Shown here: piece after piece, positions 50,639 to 60,745 of the stretch | How positions within the stretch are numbered: the first letter of the stretch is position 1 | Layout of the letters: each line of letters starts with the position of its first letter | Source: Candidatus Vondammii sp. HM_W22 | GTDB taxonomy: Bacteria; Pseudomonadota; Gammaproteobacteria; Chromatiales; Chromatiaceae | DNA: 64,000 nucleotides | Assembly: GCF_022530855.2 (NCBI RefSeq) | Contig: NZ_CP099567.1 | Span: forward strand, 1,922,001-1,986,000 | Reading direction: 5' to 3' | The notes under the pieces: generated by a model | Seen by the model: the letters and a program-made list of their open reading frames with translations, nothing else | The model's database searches: none | What the model was told of the DNA's origin: nothing | Position numbers and translations under genes: made by a program

Positions 50639-51214
50639 ATGGTTTTGAATATTCCCAATATATTGACGCTACTGCGGATCGCGTTGATTCCTGTCTATGT
50701 CGGCATCTTTTATCTGCCATGGGAGCTGGCAGGGCAGGCCTGTGCCTTGGTATTTGCCCTGGCAGCGATAACTGACTGGCTTGATGGTTATCTCGCCAGA
50801 AAGCTGCAACAGGTTTCCTCTCTGGGTGCCTTTCTGGACCCGGTAGCCGATAAACTGATGGTCTCCACTGCACTTATTCTGCTGGTAGAGGCCCATCCAT
50901 CACCCGTGCTAGCGGTACCCGTACTTGTGATCATAGGGCGTGAGATCGCTATTTCAGCCTTAAGAGAGTGGATGGCTGAGTTCGGGGTCCGGGCTCAAGT
51001 GGCCGTATCCGTCATCGGCAAGATTAAAACCGCCTTTCAGATGACGGCGATTTTCCTGTTGATCTACAGCCAGGATATCTTGGGATTGCCGATAGCGACG
51101 ATTGGCTATGTCCTGCTCTACGTGGCGGCGATACTGACCTTCTGGTCCATGATGGTCTACATCCGTGCCGCATGGCCCACACTCAGTGGCAATGGCGGCC
51201 TGTATAGTCAGTAG
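50639..51214 (+). CDS. pgsA: CDP-diacylglycerol-glycerol-3-phosphate 3-phosphatidyltransferase
   Basis: A 191-residue integral membrane enzyme committing CDP-diacylglycerol to phosphatidylglycerol. The CDP-alcohol phosphotransferase motif is read in DWLDGYLARKLQQVSSLGAF and continues LDPVADK, with all metal-binding aspartates present. Several hydrophobic segments span the chain. It follows uvrC by 9 bp, the standard uvrY-uvrC-pgsA order, and precedes two tRNA genes. Confidence 0.96.
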   Translation: MVLNIPNILTLLRIALIPVYVGIFYLPWELAGQACALVFALAAITDWLDGYLARKLQQVSSLGAFLDPVADKLMVSTALILLVEAHPSPVLAVPVLVIIGREIAISALREWMAEFGVRAQVAVSVIGKIKTAFQMTAIFLLIYSQDILGLPIATIGYVLLYVAAILTFWSMMVYIRAAWPTLSGNGGLYSQ

Positions 51215-51276
51215 GATCGGTTCTATTTCCCTTGACAGTAGTCGCAGGGCCATTACAATAGCCGCCTTCAAGTGAC

Positions 51277-51352
51277 GCGGGAATAGCTCAGCTGGTAGAG
51301 CACAACCTTGCCAAGGTTGGGGTCGCGAGTTCGAATCTCGTTTCCCGCTCCA
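51277..51352 (+). tRNA. tRNA-Gly (GCC)
   Basis: 76 nt including encoded CCA. The acceptor stem GCGGGAA pairs with TTCCCGC, the anticodon loop CTTGCCAAG gives GCC, and the T loop is TTCGAAT. It lies 62 bp after pgsA, the conserved gammaproteobacterial position. Confidence 0.97.
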
Positions 51353-51453
51353 ATTTTCCGATCGAACCCTGGGTGCAGACTCGGTTTTTTGTCCGGAAAG
51401 AAATGGGAAAACGGCTCTTTTTCCAAATGCTATCTTCTTGCACAGCAATAAAT

Positions 51454-51527
51454 GGCTGAGTGGCAGAGTGGTTATGCAGCGGCCTGCAAAGCCGTGGACC
51501 TCGGTTCGATTCCGGGCTCAGCCTCCA
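51454..51527 (+). tRNA. tRNA-Cys (GCA)
   Basis: 74 nt including CCA. GGCTGAG pairs with CTCAGCC, the anticodon loop is CCTGCAAAG with GCA, and the T loop is TTCGATT. It follows tRNA-Gly by about 100 bp, as in many relatives where a tRNA-Leu then follows; no tRNA-Leu was seen here. Confidence 0.97.
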
Positions 51528-51779
51528 TTTATTACTTCCTATTTCCCTATTAAAAACAGCCTGTTACACTTTTGCATGAATTTACTGTGATTTGCATCAT
51601 CAGGAGTGGCGAGATAAAATGTGGAACTACGTTTAGGACGTCGACGCGAGTTAGCGAGAATTCAAATGGCAACAAAAAGGCAGCGAGGTAATAGGTGGGA
51701 ATTTATTGTTCGTCGGAAAAGGCTTCTTGAAAGACCATATTACCTAACATTTCGATACGGAAAAGGAAGGTGATAGAAA

Positions 51780-52372
51780 TGGACCCCACACTTTGGACAG
51801 TCGCTTAAGTGACTTTCATCCTCATTACTTACGCCGCTTCCTGCCACGTGGTTTCACCAAAATACGCCTGATCTGGCGTCTTGCCAAGCCCCTGATGTTT
51901 TCGCTCAGTATTGTAGAATTTCAAATATTTACCAATGCCTGAACGTGCTTCGATAATCGAATCATAAGCTTTGAGATAAACTTCCTCGCGCCCCTTACCG
52001 TCCATGCTGATTTTTACATTGGCTGCTTTCAATGTTCCAGTAAAAGCTTCACTGGTAAATTGTGCGCCCTGGCCTGTATTAAAGATTTCGGGGGCACCAT
52101 AACGTTCTATCGCTTCTTCCAGTGCATCAACACAAAAGTCGCTGTCCATGGTGTTGGATATTCGACAGGACAGCACTTTGCGACTATACCAATCCATAAT
52201 GACCGTCAGGTAAACAAATCCTTTGGCCATTGGGATATACGTGATATCCGAACAGAAAACCTGGTTGGGCCGATTAATTTCCAGGACCTTCAGCAAGTAA
52301 GGATAAATCTGACTGCTACACCCTAGGATTTTGAGCGCGTCGTTTTCTGCCAAATCTTCACTGTTCCCTGAA
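51780..52372 (-). mobile_element. IS3-family remnant (third type), orfB part
   Basis: The right end TGGACCCCACACTTTGGACAG is at 51780. An orfB fragment on the minus strand (52353-51829, 174 residues) shows NQVFCSDITYIPMAKGFVYL, GAPEIFNTGQGAQFTSEAF and FYNTERKHQGLGKTPDQAYF. About 18 residues around the catalytic glutamate are deleted (ISMDGKGR joins EEVYLKAY), GQGAQ stands where DQGSQ is usual, and the N-terminal half and orfA are missing. Dead. Confidence 0.82.
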
Positions 52373-52529
52373 CCAGATCACTGCGCCTTTCTCCATAATA
52401 GAGACAGTGCCTTTATAATGCAGTGACGGTCAGCAATTCTCACAAGAGCATGGTGGATTCAACTCCAAAATGCACCACCTAGGGATGGTCCAAAGAATTA
52501 AAGTTTGAGGCTGCCCTAGATAAATGGCT

Positions 52530-53012
52530 CTTCCCTTAATCAAGAGGGCAAGTATCACCCTACCACTCCCTCAGGATAAAGATTCAGCCCTCCAAGCTAG
52601 AGGTAGATTGCATTGGCAAACCGCCCCTTGTTGCAGAAACCTCTGCTACGCACCTTGATCATCTTGATATTGAACACCGAGTCCAGAGCGTAGAGCCGAG
52701 TTTGTATTGATCCAGCATATGATCCCGAATCGCTTCAATGACTTTTTACTCCTGAGCTTCAATCAGGCGACAGCATGCATTTTTTGGTCCTCGCTTCGCG
52801 ATGGCCAGAGCTTCTTTACCACTGACACGATAGCGCTTATACCACTATCCAGCCGTATTTGGATGAATACTCAATAAGCCGCCTATTTCCTTAAAGCTCT
52901 TTACTTGCAGGCAAAGCTGAACAGCTTGCTGTCTCAGGAGTTATTGTTGCTCAGTGCTGAGCTTGCATCTATTTTCATACAAACATTGTATCAATATGTA
53001 AATGTCCGCCGA
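52530..53012 (-). pseudogene. IS630-family transposase remnant
   Basis: On the minus strand, from ATG near 52986: LRQQAVQLCLQVKSFKEIGG, LLSIHPNTAG, a TAG in place of a tryptophan or similar codon, then WYKRYRVSGKEALAIAKRGP and VIEAIRDHMLDQYKLGSTLW. This is the helix-turn-helix N-terminal half of IS630-type transposases, with two in-frame stops. The DDE half is not present. A second copy of its start lies at 31.5 kb. Confidence 0.75.
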
Positions 53013-53062
53013 GTTAACAAGAAGCCTCTGATTAATTCTGGATCGGATGGATGACAATTCCG

Positions 53063-56000
53063 TTATAACCCCAGCACCTTCCAACGTTTTTCAATACGTT
53101 TAAGTGAGACCGGATAGGCGGTACCCAACTCCTGTGCAAAAAGAGAGACCCGCAACTCCTCGAATTGCCAGCGCATCTCTTCGACACGTTTGTCCATCTT
53201 ACCACCCTCACGGTACCTCTCATCCCTTGCCTGCCATTGCTGAAAAAGTGTTTGCATCTCTCTGACCAATTGCTGGTCACGGGAGGCCGCATGCTGCAAT
53301 TTTTCAATACGCATCGCCAGCGCCTTGAGATACCGCGGCAGCTGCTTCAGCTGTTGGTAAGGTGTGTGTTGGAGAAAACCCTGAAACACCAACCGATCGA
53401 GCTGCTGGTTCATATCACTCACCGATAACATCCAGTTTATCTGGGTTGCCGCGGAAAGGGCTTTACGCACTAGCTGATATTGTGAAAGCGTGTCGCCAAG
53501 CAACACGGTGGCCTCATTCGCCAGAGCCATCAACTCCCCCCGTCGTTCCCCAATACGGGCATTGAAGCGGCTCTCATCCCGAACCTCTGGCTGCCCTTCA
53601 ATGAAGGTGAGATCCACGATCAAAGCAACCAGCTCACTCTCCAATCCCAGCTTACCTTGTACTGAAAATCCTTCGGGTGGAGAGGCCGCTTTTGTGTATT
53701 GCAGGAGCATCCTCTCAAGCCCCTTCAGATTACGCCGCAGATAGCGGATATCCTTCGCCAGCTTTAACACATAAAGCCGACGCAATCCTGCCCGGCTTGC
53801 TTTTTCTGCATTGAGGTGTGAATCGAGGACTCGCAAGGCGACGGTGTTTCCCTCATCGATCAGGGCAGGAAATCCCCGCAGTTTAATTCCCCCCCGATTC
53901 ATCTCGATAGTTTCCGGCAGAGTGGCGAAATCCCAGTCGGTCAGACCCTCACGCTCCAAGCCACTGTCTGGCAGGCTGTGGTAGCTCTCACTGCCTTTGC
54001 CGTCATGCCGTTTTTTCAACGCCATCAGATCCCGTCCGGCATCGACCTGTTTCCCCTTCTCATCCAAAACCTGGAAGTTCATTCGCAGATGACCGGGCAG
54101 CGACTCCGACTCCCAGGCATCTTCAGGAATATGGATACCGGTCATTTTTTTGAGTTGTTCCGCAAGAGCCCGGGTAAGCGATTTATCGGAAGGTTCGATC
54201 ACCTTGAGACAGGCATTAGCATAATCAGGTACCGGCACAAATGACTTGCGTATTGGTTTTGGTAGCCCACGCAACAGGGCAATAACACGCTCGTGTAGAA
54301 GTCCAGGAATCAACCACTCACAGTGATCTTCCGAAACCTGATTGAGCACTGCCTTTGGAATTTTCATGGTGACACCATCCCGCTTGTGACCTGGGTCAAA
54401 ATGGTACTCAAGGGGTAATTGCATCCCATTGACATCCATCACATCGGGGAATTGCTCATCGGAATATTCTGCCGCCTCCTGCCGCATCAGATCATCCAAA
54501 CGCATGTGTAACAGCTTTGGCTGGTTATGACTCTCCTTGCGTAGCCATTTGTCAAACTGAGGAGTGCTGTAGATCTCTTCGGGTATACGTTTATCGTAGT
54601 ACTCGTAGATCAACTGTTCATCCACCAGCAGATCACGCCGACGCGATCGGTTTTCCAAATCGACAACATACTCAACCAACTCCCGGTTGCGATGCCAAAA
54701 GGGGGCTCGGGTATCGAAGTCCCCCTCCACCAATGCGGATCTGATAAAAATCTCCCGGGCCTCTGGCGGATTGGGAGGACCAAAGTTAATCTTCCGTTTT
54801 GGCACCAGAGGAAGACCAAACAGAGTGACCCGCTCATAAGCCGCAACCTGCCCTCTTCGCTTCTCCCAATGGGGCTCTGAGTAGCTGCGCTTGACCAGAT
54901 GACCGGATACCGACTCCACCCATTCAGGGCGTATCGAGGCGACGGTTCTGGCATAGAGTTTGGTGGTTTCCACCAGCTCTGCCGCCACCACCCATTTAGG
55001 AGGTTTTTGAAATAGTCCAGATCCGGGGAACACCAGAAACCGGCTATTCCGACCACCCAGAAACTCGTTGCCTTTGCCACTATCCTTCAAGCCGATATTA
55101 CTCAGCAGACCAGTCAGCAATGCTTTATGAATCTCTTCATAACCCGCCTCTGCCTGGTTCTCCTTATACCCCAACTCATGCATCTGTCCACGCAATTGAT
55201 GATGGGTGTCATGCCACTCCTGCACCCGGGTCCAGGAGAGAAAATTTGTCCGGCAGTGGGCCTGAAACTTGCGGCGGGTCAGATGGCGTCGCTGCTCCTC
55301 CAGGTGTTTCCAGAGGTTGAGAAACCCTAGAAAATCCGAATCTTCATTCCTGAACTGGCGATGGGCTTCATCCGCTGCCTGGCGTTTATCCATGGGTCTG
55401 TCCCGTGGGTCCTGGATACTGAGTGCTGCGGCAATCACCAGTATTTCATTGAGGCAGTGAGTATGAGCGGCAGTATACAGCATCCGTCCGACACGGGGAT
55501 CAACCGGCAGCCGAGCAAGTTGCCGTCCAATTCGGGTGACTTGCCGAGTTTTATCTACCGCCCCAATCTCCTCCAGCACCCGGTACCCATCCTTGATCAA
55601 CCGGCTGTCAGGTGGGTCCAGAAAAGGAAATGCTTCGATATCCCCAAAGCCGAGAAACTTCATCTGCAGAATCACCGATGCCAGGTTGGTGCGCTGGATC
55701 TCCGGCTCGGTAAATTCAGACCTGGAGTCAAAATCCTCTTCTGAATAGAGCCTGATACAGACTCCTGCCGCCACACGGCCACAACGACCTTTGCGCTGAT
55801 TTGCACTGGCCTGGGATATTCGCTCCACTGGCAGCCGTTGTACCTTACTGCGGTGGCTGTAGCGGCTGATCCGGGCATATCCGGCATCAATGACATAGCG
55901 GATACCCGGAACTGTCAGAGAGGTTTCAGCCACGTTGGTCGCCAGAATAATGCGACGGCTACCACCCGGCTTAAAGATACGCCCCTGCTCTGCGGGTCCC

Positions 56001-56974
56001 AGACGCGCATAGAGGGGAAGCAGCTCGGTTAGCGGCAACTTATGCTTGCGCAGGTTTTCGACGGTCTCCCGGATCTCTCTCTCACCGCTGAGAAACAGCA
56101 AAATATCGCCCCTGTCGATGCAGGAGAGTTGATCCACTGCATCCACAATGGCCTGCTGCATCGAATTGTCCCGTTCGCTTCCTCCCTCCTCCTCCGGTGG
56201 TTGATAACACACTTCCACAAGATAAGTGCGGCCGGAGACATTAATAATTGGCGCCCCCCGAAAATGCTCTGCGAAACGTTCCGGATCGATGGTGGCCGAG
56301 GTGATGATCAGTTTCAGGTCCGGCCTTTTGGGTAGCAGCCCCTTCAGGTATCCAAGAAGAAAATCGATATTCAGACTGCGCTCATGAGCCTCATCGATAA
56401 TCAGGGTGTCATATTCGTTCAGAAAAGGGTCCTGATGCACTTCAGCCAGCAGCATGCCATCGGTCATCAGCTTGATATGGCTCGCTGGACCCACACGGTC
56501 ATGAAACCGCACCTTGTAGCCGACACACTCCCCCAGCTCGCGTCCAAGCTCGGAGGAGATGCGGGTGGCCAGCGCACGCGCTGCAATGCGTCTGGGTTGA
56601 GTGTGCCCGATGCGGCCGAATACCCCTCGCCCCAGTCCCAGGCAGATCTTCGGCAACTGAGTGGACTTACCCGAACCGGTCTCACCACAGAGGATGATCA
56701 CCTGATGTTTGGCAATCAGTTCAGCTATCTCATCACGCTTTTCACTGATTGGCAGCTCTGAGGGAAACTGAGGCACGGGAAGCGCCTGTTTGCGCTGCGC
56801 TGCCTGCATCTGAGAGCGCTGTATCTGTTCCCAAAGCCGGCTCATTCCCTGGTCGTTTGGCTTACCTTGCCGTTCTCGCTGCTGCAGTCCACCCAACTGC
56901 TGACGCAACCGGTGCCGCTGGAGCAGCATGCAGTTATCAATATCCGAAAACGTAGGGAGAGACTGGGGTTTCAT
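53063..56974 (-). CDS. hrpA: ATP-dependent RNA helicase HrpA
   Basis: A 1303-residue DEAH-box helicase, full length for the HrpA family, acting on structured or ribosome-bound RNA. Walker A GETGSGKST is at 97-105, DEAH at 194-197, SAT near 225-227 (LIITSATID), and the QRKGRCGR arginine motif near 390. The HA2 and OB-fold regions and the long DUF3418 C-terminal domain follow. No lesions despite IS remnants on one side and a broken chemoreceptor gene on the other. Confidence 0.95.
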   Translation of the reverse strand: MKPQSLPTFSDIDNCMLLQRHRLRQQLGGLQQRERQGKPNDQGMSRLWEQIQRSQMQAAQRKQALPVPQFPSELPISEKRDEIAELIAKHQVIILCGETGSGKSTQLPKICLGLGRGVFGRIGHTQPRRIAARALATRISSELGRELGECVGYKVRFHDRVGPASHIKLMTDGMLLAEVHQDPFLNEYDTLIIDEAHERSLNIDFLLGYLKGLLPKRPDLKLIITSATIDPERFAEHFRGAPIINVSGRTYLVEVCYQPPEEEGGSERDNSMQQAIVDAVDQLSCIDRGDILLFLSGEREIRETVENLRKHKLPLTELLPLYARLGPAEQGRIFKPGGSRRIILATNVAETSLTVPGIRYVIDAGYARISRYSHRSKVQRLPVERISQASANQRKGRCGRVAAGVCIRLYSEEDFDSRSEFTEPEIQRTNLASVILQMKFLGFGDIEAFPFLDPPDSRLIKDGYRVLEEIGAVDKTRQVTRIGRQLARLPVDPRVGRMLYTAAHTHCLNEILVIAAALSIQDPRDRPMDKRQAADEAHRQFRNEDSDFLGFLNLWKHLEEQRRHLTRRKFQAHCRTNFLSWTRVQEWHDTHHQLRGQMHELGYKENQAEAGYEEIHKALLTGLLSNIGLKDSGKGNEFLGGRNSRFLVFPGSGLFQKPPKWVVAAELVETTKLYARTVASIRPEWVESVSGHLVKRSYSEPHWEKRRGQVAAYERVTLFGLPLVPKRKINFGPPNPPEAREIFIRSALVEGDFDTRAPFWHRNRELVEYVVDLENRSRRRDLLVDEQLIYEYYDKRIPEEIYSTPQFDKWLRKESHNQPKLLHMRLDDLMRQEAAEYSDEQFPDVMDVNGMQLPLEYHFDPGHKRDGVTMKIPKAVLNQVSEDHCEWLIPGLLHERVIALLRGLPKPIRKSFVPVPDYANACLKVIEPSDKSLTRALAEQLKKMTGIHIPEDAWESESLPGHLRMNFQVLDEKGKQVDAGRDLMALKKRHDGKGSESYHSLPDSGLEREGLTDWDFATLPETIEMNRGGIKLRGFPALIDEGNTVALRVLDSHLNAEKASRAGLRRLYVLKLAKDIRYLRRNLKGLERMLLQYTKAASPPEGFSVQGKLGLESELVALIVDLTFIEGQPEVRDESRFNARIGERRGELMALANEATVLLGDTLSQYQLVRKALSAATQINWMLSVSDMNQQLDRLVFQGFLQHTPYQQLKQLPRYLKALAMRIEKLQHAASRDQQLVREMQTLFQQWQARDERYREGGKMDKRVEEMRWQFEELRVSLFAQELGTAYPVSLKRIEKRWKVLGL

Positions 56975-57256
56975 AGACTACCAGAGAGATGAGCTATCAT
57001 TATAACCGTGGCGTGGAAAGTAATACTATCAGGCAATCCCATGATTGCATTAGTATTTTTGTTCTCATCTTCAAGGAGAAACAGAATGTTCTTCAATTCA
57101 GATATGGTTTGCCCATTTTAGGTCATTCCCAAATACAGATGAACACCCCTTTTTTATTAAAGTTATTGCGTTTCAAGCCGATATGGCAGTTAGGAGTTGA
57201 GCATCCCGTCAGGAATCCATGAAGCCCGAATCTATTCAGATCCAGAGAAAACAGGT

Positions 57257-58650
57257 ATGAACACTAGAGTCGATAATTCAGATAAGAAATTATCCATAGG
57301 CACAAAAATCGACTCGGTACTGGTGCTACTGTTTCTCATTATTCTACTGATCTCATCGCTCTATCAATTCCAAAGCCAGCGGTCACTGGTGGAAATGATG
57401 GTCAAAAACCAGGCCACCACCCTGGCCAATGCCTACTTCGATAATATGAATACTCTGATGCTGACAGGTGGGATGGCCAACAAGTCGATAGCCCGGACAA
57501 AGCTCACCTCGAGAGAAGATGTACTGGATGCGCGGAATTGTCAGAGCCAAGGGTATTACAGCCGTTTTGGCAAAGGGACAGAGGATAATCAAGCCAAGGA
57601 TGATTGGGACAGGTAAGCGCTCACCGGGGAATCCATTGCCACCATTTTCGATGGCCTTGATGGTCGGATGCTGACTGTTGCACTGCCTATGCTTGCGTTG
57701 AGAGTCACGAGGAACCAACTGCCTGCTGTGCCATATTGTATCCGAGGGTGATGTTCTCGGGGTGGTTCGCGTGGACTTGTCATTGAAGAAACTGGATGCC
57801 CGTGTTTTAAAAGAGCTCTGGATAAACCTTGCACTCAACTCTGCACTGCTGATCATGGGACTTATCATTATCAGCTTTCTTCTGAAAAAAATGGTTGTCG
57901 TGCCACTTACCCAGGTTACCAATAGCATCGACAGGTAGAATAGGAGTCGAACCTCAGTATAAGAGTGCCATTCAGATCTGGCGATGAGCTTGGAAAAGTA
58001 GCACTCGCCATCAACCGGATGATGGAGAAATTCAGCGCTATTATTGACTAGGTTTCTGTCTCAACCAGCGAATTGGTAGACCGTTCCCAACGCCTCGCCT
58101 AGAACATAGAGGGTGTATGGAATCAGCAGTCTGAGAGCGACCAGGCCGACCAGCAGTCAGAAGAGGACCGTAGTGTTGTCAACAATGCCATTAGCAGTAT
58201 CAATACTCTGGCCGACAACATCACTCAGGCCTCAATGGTGATCAAACAACTGGAAGAGAATAGCGATGGGATAGGCAAAGTGATCGAGATGATATCACAA
58301 ATTGCCGAGCAGACCAATCTGCTGGCCCTCAATGCCGCCATAGAAGCGGCCAGGGCTGGAGAACAAGGCCGTGGTGGCTGATGAAGTACGCACTCTGGCA
58401 ACACGGACCCACAAAGCAACTCAGGAGATCCAGGGAATGATCGAAGGACTGCAGGGACAGGCGAAAAATGCAGCCAAGGTAATGAGCACAAGCCTGGAAC
58501 ACTCCAAAGGGAGCGTCACCGAAGCAGCACACGCGGGTGAATCCCTGGATCGAATCATCCAAGTCATCGGCACCATCAACCAGATGAATAAACAGGTCGC
58601 AACCGCGGCCAATGAACAGCGTGTTGTCGCTGGCTAGGTCGGCTGTAATA
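57257..58650 (+). pseudogene. Methyl-accepting chemotaxis protein, multiply broken
   Basis: Starts MNTRVDNSDKKLSIGTKIDS with a transmembrane segment (VLVLLFLIILLISSLY) and a periplasmic domain (LVEMMVKNQATTLANAYFDN). The frame shifts near 57540 and 57720. A second transmembrane segment (LALNSALLIMGLIIISFLL), a stop near 57938, a HAMP-like region and a further stop near 58050 follow. The signalling tip is clear: [20 protein letters not shown], a 1-base shift near 58365, [20 protein letters not shown] and AATANEQ-type ending before TAG at 58635. Beyond that the C-terminus is lost. It once sensed a periplasmic ligand and signalled to CheA. Confidence 0.88.
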
Positions 58651-59053
58651 TCATCGCCATCCACCTGCTTTTTTGCCACAAGCGTCAGTACGGTTGACCG
58701 CCTGTCGGTCCGAATTGTTTTGATTTTGAGGTAATCATCGGCCGGATGATCCCTATCAGCCAACTGGCGCTCTGCCACTTCTGTTAAAGAGCGGAGAAAA
58801 ATCCAAGTGTCCCACACACACTATCGATTTCAGACCTTATGATCCTCTCTGCGGTTGATAATCCGCCGGATTTTCAGATTTCCCGAGTCCTCAGCACTGT
58901 CTAAAATTTTTTGTTAAAACGCCACTAATCAGGTAACAAATATCAAGTGAGTCTTGATCTCATACTATTCTCCAGCGTGTACCAACCGGTCTCGCTTTTC
59001 ACTCTCAGAGATAATATTTTTTCGATATTGACGCATGCCATATTGTTCACCGC
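58651..59053. other. Stretch after the chemoreceptor remnant, no gene recognised
   Basis: About 400 bp with short frames on both strands, none resembling a known protein. It may include worn-out chemoreceptor sequence and the downstream end of the cytochrome gene transcript. Confidence 0.3.
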
Positions 59054-59539
59054 TTAACGTTCAGCCTTTGTTTTTCCTCTTGAGGCAATTTCACGTTGTG
59101 ACCATGCGGCATAGATTTGATCAGGCCATTTGGATTGGAACCAGGCAATTACCGCGATCATATCTTCATCTGAGAGTTTTTCCTTCCAGGCTGGCATATT
59201 ACCCTGGCCGCCAGGGCTGCCATTTTTAACCACATGGAATAACACCTTCAGAGGATGATGCCACGCATGGCCAGTGCCATTCAGCGGGGACGGAGGGTAT
59301 TTTCCATCTGGACCGGACTGGCGCCAGTTAACTCCGCCTCCACCTGTCATTCCATGGCAAGCAGCGCAATTCTCCTGGTATACCTTCCCACCCCGACTTA
59401 CGTGCTGGAAGGCATACCAGCGTCTGGCTGGAGCATCCGTGGCCGTCTGACCTGACAGGGAGTTGGGAGATGCCGATTCACTTGACGAGCAGGCAATCAG
59501 TAAGGGTAATACTGCAATAAACAACAATGAAAATTTCAC
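59054..59539 (-). CDS. Cytochrome c lipoprotein
   Basis: A 161-residue exported c-type cytochrome. The signal sequence ends in the lipobox LLIACSS, so the protein is probably lipid-anchored in the periplasm. The haem site CAACH is at 58-62 after GGKVYQENC, and a likely methionine ligand is in GNMPAWKEKLSDEDM near 114, as in class I cytochromes of the cbb3-subunit/alcohol-dehydrogenase type. A small His/Cys-rich frame lies upstream on the same strand, a pairing seen in copper-resistance clusters. Electron partner unknown. Confidence 0.88.
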   Translation of the reverse strand: MKFSLLFIAVLPLLIACSSSESASPNSLSGQTATDAPARRWYAFQHVSRGGKVYQENCAACHGMTGGGGVNWRQSGPDGKYPPSPLNGTGHAWHHPLKVLFHVVKNGSPGGQGNMPAWKEKLSDEDMIAVIAWFQSKWPDQIYAAWSQREIASRGKTKAER

Positions 59540-59607
59540 GTTTTATCTCCTGATATTCTGGCCTGAGACCATTGAATGAAGACACCAAACAGTGCCTGAA
59601 ACAACCA

Positions 59608-59928
59608 TCAGGAGAGAATTAGAGGAGGCCGATATTGAAGAGAGGTGGCTGGGTCAGGAAAATAGAGTAAAATCATGGAATCAAAGCGATGGCCTGATGG
59701 GGCAGAAAAAGGATACTCAACTGGCAAGAAAAAATAAGCCGCACTGCAGCAGTCCTCGCCACAAAACTGCTCTGTATCCTGGCAGTTGGATTGGTGCTCA
59801 TGGCATGAATCCATCATAGTCAGATCATGCCCTGGTTTTTCGCATGCCCCCATCTGGGTCATAGTCATAAGGTCCGAGTTCCCAACCAGGAATTCCACGC
59901 TCGCGCTGATACTATAGCGTACAGGCAC
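59608..59928 (-). CDS. Small His/Cys-rich protein, possibly eroded, copper-type
   Basis: A frame from GTG at 59928, with the convincing part from about residue 20: MTQMGACEKPGHD, MDSCHEHQSNCQD, FCGEDCCSAAYFFLP, and a C-terminus YRPPLILS. The His/Met/Cys content, CC motif and YRPP ending resemble small exported copper-related proteins that sit beside a cytochrome c. No signal peptide is seen, so the 5' part may be lost. It lies 69 bp upstream of the cytochrome gene on the same strand. Identification is tentative. Confidence 0.4.
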   Translation of the reverse strand: MPVRYSISASVEFLVGNSDLMTMTQMGACEKPGHDLTMMDSCHEHQSNCQDTEQFCGEDCCSAAYFFLPVEYPFSAPSGHRFDSMILLYFPDPATSLQYRPPLILS

Positions 59929-60014
59929 TAATAGTATTTCAGCGCTAAAATTGTCCGCAATGGTTTTTCAGAAATAGCGTACATCAATATCAGGGTATCC
60001 TATATCACCGGATG

Positions 60015-60048
60015 CCTCCAACCTCCAACCTCCAACCTCCAACCTCCA
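60015..60048. repeat. Heptanucleotide tandem repeat (CCTCCAA, 4.9 copies)
   Basis: Four perfect CCTCCAA units plus six bases, in the gap between the small Cys-rich gene and the aminotransferase remnant. Not within an open reading frame that can be recognised. Slippage at such repeats can vary in length between strains. Confidence 0.85.
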
Positions 60049-60144
60049 GCAGGTTGGACATCAACTGACTCAGACTATCCTTGCCTGCAAAGGTTCAGAA
60101 ATAGGCCTCTCTGACAAGCATCAGACGGTTTGATTCCGCAGAGC

Positions 60145-60745
60145 CCTTCGGAGATAACCACCCGATACTCGTGCGCCATCTTTTCATCAATACCCAAGGG
60201 CTTATGTCCATAGGGGCATAGAAGCAACCTGTCCTGGTCTGTGTACCAAACAGATCATTCAGTAGGATGGTGACAAAACGCGAGTGCAGATATCGCCATC
60301 CCGCCAGGAAATCTCGTTGGAATGGTGTTCATAAGGACAAACAAAGACCACAGGTTGATGTTTGTGGCAATAGGCAGGGAAAGCCGCTGCATGCTCGCCT
60401 CCCAAAAAACCCTTGAGTAAAGCATTGACCATTTCCCTGCTGGGGGTCGGCAATGACACGGCCATCCGGCCCGGCATTGACTGACCGTTTGATGATTCTC
60501 TCCGCCTGATGCAGCAGCTGAGTGGTCACACGGCCACTAGTGTCATGTTCAGTATGACTGTTGGCATATAGCTGCTGCAGTTGTTTCAGATAGTCCTCGA
60601 TGAAGTGCAGGCCGCGGCCTGATGCCGTGTAATCGGCATAGACCATCATCCGTTCCCCGAACGGCGTCTCGAATCTGGCATCAGCACCAATAATCTGCTG
60701 CCGAAGCGTTACCGGGTCCAGTTTTTGATCAATCATCTTCGTCAC
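60145..60745 (-). pseudogene. Class V aminotransferase (cysteine desulfurase-like fold), deleted and frameshifted
   Basis: The N-terminus is intact: DARFETPFGERMMVYADYTA, SGRGLHFIEDYLKQL, YANSHTEHDTSGRVTTQLLH. Then the frame shifts near 60455. The next piece reads FPAYCHKHQPVVFVCPYEHH and SNEISWR. The central part with the PLP lysine is deleted, and C-terminal sequence appears in other frames: LLNDLFGTQTRTGC and PYGHKPLGIDEKMAHEYRVV, ISEGLCGIKP near 60145. The order fits a class V PLP enzyme of about 480 residues that has lost its middle. It overlaps the end of ppsR, so it was once in one transcript with it. Confidence 0.8.

Noticed and set aside
60015-60048. CRISPR-like array
   Set aside because: The repeat unit is 7 bp, contiguous and without spacers, and no cas gene is present in the window.
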